DNA from: Pipra filicauda
Taxonomy: Eukaryota > Chordata > Aves > Passeriformes > Pipridae
Direction: 5' to 3'
Length of the DNA stretch: 64,000 bases
Assembly (NCBI RefSeq): GCF_003945595.2
Contig: NW_024104315.1
Coordinates: forward strand, 1-64,000
The notes beneath the pieces were generated by a model, which saw only the letters and a list, made by a program, of their open reading frames with translations, was not told the DNA's origin and made no database searches. Both the position numbers and the translations under genes were made by a program. Positions 60,241 to 64,000 of the stretch are shown here, piece by piece; positions within the stretch are counted from its first letter, which is position 1, and every line of letters begins with the position of its first letter.

Positions 60241-62861
60241 TCTACCAGCTGAAACCATCATCAGGGTTGCACATTCATCCTCTCGTTCAAACAAATCATG
60301 GTCACATATTTAGACATTCCACATGTGTGAGGGAACAGCAAATGCCCAAACCAATACCCCCACATGTTTTCCAACAACAGAACATCACTCTCACAGGAAT
60401 GAGGGTTCACTAGTCCAGGACTATTGGCTTTAACAACACAGCACGTGCACCCAGGGGGGGTGGAAACCCAAATTTGGTTGCAGAAGTGGAGATACACCGA
60501 TGCCAATCAACAAACATTCTGCTGTGAGAGCAGGTCACAGCCCTTGCTGCTTCTGAGAGCTTTGCAGAGATCAGCTGGAGCTGGGTCTAGAGGGAAAGGG
60601 TGGTTGCACCAGGTTAGCAGAGCCTGGGAGCAAGACTCTGATCTCTAATTTATTTTATAAAGAGATCACAAGACGTTACACTTTCAGTAAATGCCTATTG
60701 ACTGGATCTTGTCAGACGACAGATTTCACTCATCTGCAGCCAAACCCTGCCTGCTCTACCCCCTTTCAATCCCATTTCAATCTTCATTTAGTGCTGCCTG
60801 CAATCGAGCAGGGGAATGAACCACATGACTGGCTCGCAGATGATTTCTTTTTAAAGATGTCATGAGCTGTCACTGATAAATAAAAAATCCATTAATGTCA
60901 TGTTCCTTATTATTTTGGTATTTCCAAGGTCTTTACTGGAGAGTTGAGCCTCTTCCCATCCAGTTCTCTGTGTCACAGACCCCAGACATCCTCCCCTGTC
61001 CATGACACCCAGATGGGGCATCAACGTGGAATGGCAGGTGATAGCAACAGTGAAGGTGATAAATCACATATACCAGTTGAAAAATTTGGGTCCAAACTCC
61101 TGTGCCAACATCTCTTCTTGCCTGTGACCCTGTTTTGCAACTCCAAATTCCTCCCTGCTGAAATGAGGCAGATCATACACACACCAACTCAGGTGCTTAA
61201 ATTAGTGTAAATCTATAACGAGCTTGGCATTTGTGCTATTAGAAATATTTGTAATTTCATAAATCTCTCAATTAAAACAGCACTGCATGTTCCCTGTGCT
61301 GTCAGAAACACCAAGCCAAAGCACTCCCAAATTAGAGGAGAATTTATCCTTATCCCTTATCCTCAAATATGTTGATAAACTTGTGCACAAACTGAATCAG
61401 CACTTTTAGAGAAAGGATTATGTCAGATTAATTTTAATCTAATCCATTTCTATCTCCTGAGCAGCTTTTTACTTCTTGCTTTAAATAATTTAAACGGTGA
61501 CTGTGGCACAGCATAAAAAATAAATGATGGGAGATGCACTTTAAATGGAAGTTACAATTCTCAATCACTTTTTATTTAAATGAGAGTTTCATATGCCTGA
61601 TTTTAAGTTTAATGAAGCCCATTTTTGCTGAACTGTAATAATCCTCCCCACGTGGAACCAGACCCAGACGGATGACACTCTCCTGCAGCTCCATGACTGA
61701 CTCACCCACTCTGTAAGTGCTCTGCAAAGAGACACCCTGGGTGAATTTGGGGCTGTCAAATGTTGACACTTCTTTCTTTGGACTAGGGAATTTTCCTGCT
61801 GTATGAGGACATGTGAGTGACAGCCACTGTTAAGAGGAAAAACTGATTAATTCTGATATTTCTGTTGTTGTGCTGTTTGTTCTCATTATGGTCTTCTCCA
61901 TCTCCCACACATCCCATGAACATCCCCCGTCCAGTGAGCAATGCCAAGGAAATCCTGGCTGAACTTCACACATTCCCATCCCAGGAAAGGCACCTGTGAG
62001 CTGTGGGGCCCCAACTCATGGGAACACCACCTTGCTGGGGCATTTTCCTGCTTGTTTGGAAATTGAGCCTTCCCTCCATCATTCCCTGCATCCTGCAAGC
62101 AGAACCATCCATGAATAACTCACAACAGTTTAACTCCTGGCCGTGATCCAGAGAGGTTTGCAGCACCTCCTGGTTCACCTCTGCCAACACCGACCCCACT
62201 GCCACAGTCAAACAGGTCAGATGCATCACTGACATCCCAATGCAAAATATTTCTCTGATTCCTTCTCCTTTTCCTTTCCCAGCCAGTTTACCTGCTCATA
62301 TTTTCACTCCAGCCTCTGGAGTGATCCATGACAGGCTGCTCACTGACCTTGCAGCACTTTGACAAGTAGTTGAACCAACTTACAACCAGCTTAGCAGATT
62401 TTTTGCTTGGTTTCCTAGAGAAATTGAGCTTTTACAAGTGTGGTGCCCACCCAGCTGTGAGATACTCCTCTCTAAATTAGCTTCTCACTAATTGGAACCA
62501 AATCTGACCAAGCAGCAAAGGCTTACAAGACATTCAGACAGGAGAGAAAGAGGAGAAACTACGAATCCCTTAACAGGGAGAGGGCAGGGGTAGCTCAGCC
62601 CTTCATGAATCTGCTTGGCAAGAGGCACCTGCCCCATCCTGGGCATACAGGCTGTGGAAGAAACACATTTCTAAAAAGCACTGGGCATTCCACGCTGAAA
62701 GAAACAGCAGGAAAATAAAGGCTGAAAATGAGGGTTACTGCAGAGAAGTGGGGGGCAAAAAATGCTCCAGGATGTAAGAAATACACCAGGAGAAGCATTC
62801 TTATCCCAACAAATAAGTAACGTCCCATTCCTCTGAATTGGGAATGGAAACCATCCAACTG

Positions 62862-62920
62862 GCAGTTGGGCTTGATGTTCCTTGTGGGTCCCTCCCAGCT
62901 CAGGATATTCTATAATTCTA
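62862..62920 (+). repeat. CR1 LINE 3' tip
   Basis: A short forward fragment: GTTGGGCTTGATGTTCCTTG, GGGTCCCTCCCAGCTCAGGA and TATTCTATAATTCTA, matching the last 60 bases of a CR1. Confidence 0.68.
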
Positions 62921-64000
62921 CCAAGCATGCCACAAATAAAAGATCTGGTACTGAGAATCTGATTTAACACTGAGGGGAAGACGTTTTTCAAGGCTCTTGC
63001 CCAAAGCCACCCTGAATTCTCCATCCAGCAGAAATAAGAGATGGATCCACACAGAGGCATCGCTGCTGCCTGGGCAGAATGAAATGATCCCCTGCTATTG
63101 GGGAGACATTAGGTGGAAACAGCCTTGGCCTCTCTGGCCATGAGCTATTTCTAAAGTTATTCCTCCCCTTTCCATCACCTCTTTCAAGGCTGAGTGTTTT
63201 CCAAAGTTTTAGCACAAACTTTGTTCGTGGTGACTGTAAGGACTCCAACAGAGAGAGTTACAAACGTTCGTTCCCGTTGTTACGACAACAGCTCTAATCA
63301 TTTATTAATCATGCATTAATTCTTCATAAGTGACAAAAGAAAAGGCAGCGTGACAGTTTTCAGAGAAGAGAGAGAAATAACTGCAAAACTGGTGCCACGG
63401 GATGGGGAGGAAAGGGGCACAAGTACCTGACAGCAAGTGAAGGAAGCTGAGTTCCACAGCACTCCCTGCCGAGCAGCACCGCTCAGGGGTGAAAGCCCCA
63501 CACATCCATCCTCTGATGGTATAAAAATGCCTAATAATTGCCTTCTTCCTTCTGCACTGTTACAATTAATCTTCCCAGGTTTCCCCCCTCCTCCTTGCAT
63601 TGGATAAACCCCAGGGACTCTGGCACGTGATTTGGGCGACAGATTCTTTACGAGACAGACCCCCCAAACCATTCATCACCCTGAAGGCCATCAGGCACAC
63701 TCAGAGCCAAAACATTCCCACTGTTTCCAGCCCGTGAAGTGCCCATCATCACTTAAAAAAAAAAAATAATAATGAAAGCAGTGAAAAAGTGACCAGACAA
63801 GTAAACACACACTGATCGTTTCTCTGCAGAGCCCAGAAGTGGTTCCGGCGTCGCTGTAATCAGTAAAGTGCTTTCTGAAAACATGCCTGGTGTCCACACT
63901 TCACTACCTACCATACAGCATGAAAGGCTGAGATTGAGATGGAATCAGAATTGCCATCTCTGCTGTCAAATGCTAAAATTTAGTTAGTTCTACTTGATTA

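Larger units (their letters stand above)
52752..64000 (-). other. CNTN4: CNTN4 intron before the Ig2 exon (incomplete)
   Basis: 11.2 kb of sequence 5' of the first visible exon. The exon expected here (ending ...GPPPHSG, with the first Ig2 cysteine) was not found, so it probably lies past 64000. The stretch contains a 65-bp tandem duplication (52896-53025), a 19-bp tandem repeat (60180-60240), CR1 fragments at 58.84-58.99 and 62.86-62.92 kb, poly(T)/poly(A) runs, and a stable hairpin candidate at 58163-58209. Confidence 0.85.

Noticed and set aside
1..64000. Endogenous retrovirus, tRNA or other RNA gene, CRISPR-like array
   Set aside because: I saw no LTR pairs, reverse transcriptase motifs, tRNA B-box with cloverleaf, or regularly spaced repeats. 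A RepeatMasker, tRNAscan-SE or Infernal run could still reveal weak copies.

Overview
This window is a piece of vertebrate nuclear DNA, almost certainly from a bird and probably a songbird. It has about 20 short, 3'-end CR1 LINE copies in both orientations, long introns, GT-AG splice sites and no prokaryote-like operons. One gene is recognisable: contactin-4 (CNTN4, also called BIG-2), transcribed on the minus strand. CNTN4 is a GPI-anchored neuronal adhesion molecule of the immunoglobulin superfamily, with six Ig domains followed by four fibronectin III domains. That full architecture is family knowledge and is not visible here.

Seven coding exons were delimited by reading frame and splice sites. 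In transcript order they are 52751-52548, 47436-47334, 46542-46358, 36687-36551, 34748-34619, 30853-30703 and 11236-11109. They total 1038 bases and join without a stop, a frameshift or a phase conflict. They encode 346 residues, from the second half of Ig2 to the end of Ig5, matching about residues 152-495 of human CNTN4 as I recall it, with a two-residue insertion. Ig3, Ig4 and Ig5 are each encoded by a pair of exons bounded by phase-1 introns. The 5' part of the gene (signal peptide, Ig1, first half of Ig2) lies beyond 64000. The 3' part (Ig6, fibronectin domains, GPI signal) lies beyond position 1.

Layout: 52752-64000 is intron 5' of the first visible exon. 47437-52547, 46543-47333, 36688-46357, 34749-36550, 30854-34618 and 11237-30702 are introns between visible exons. 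1-11108 is the start of an intron whose next exon I could not find. The introns hold CR1 fragments, short tandem repeats, poly(A)/poly(T) runs and a few CpG-rich patches, the clearest at 16.80-17.06 kb. I found no second protein gene, RNA gene, CRISPR array, integrated virus or convincing promoter. The predicted open frames outside the exons look like chance or CR1 sequence.

I did not find a convincing novel biological system. The most useful leads are: the intronic CpG clusters; a 12-bp perfect inverted repeat with paired CACGTG boxes at 43.3 kb; a two-stem hairpin at 58.2 kb; loss of the codon that starts a short human isoform; inverted CR1 pairs around single exons; and a weak splice donor after the first Ig4 exon.
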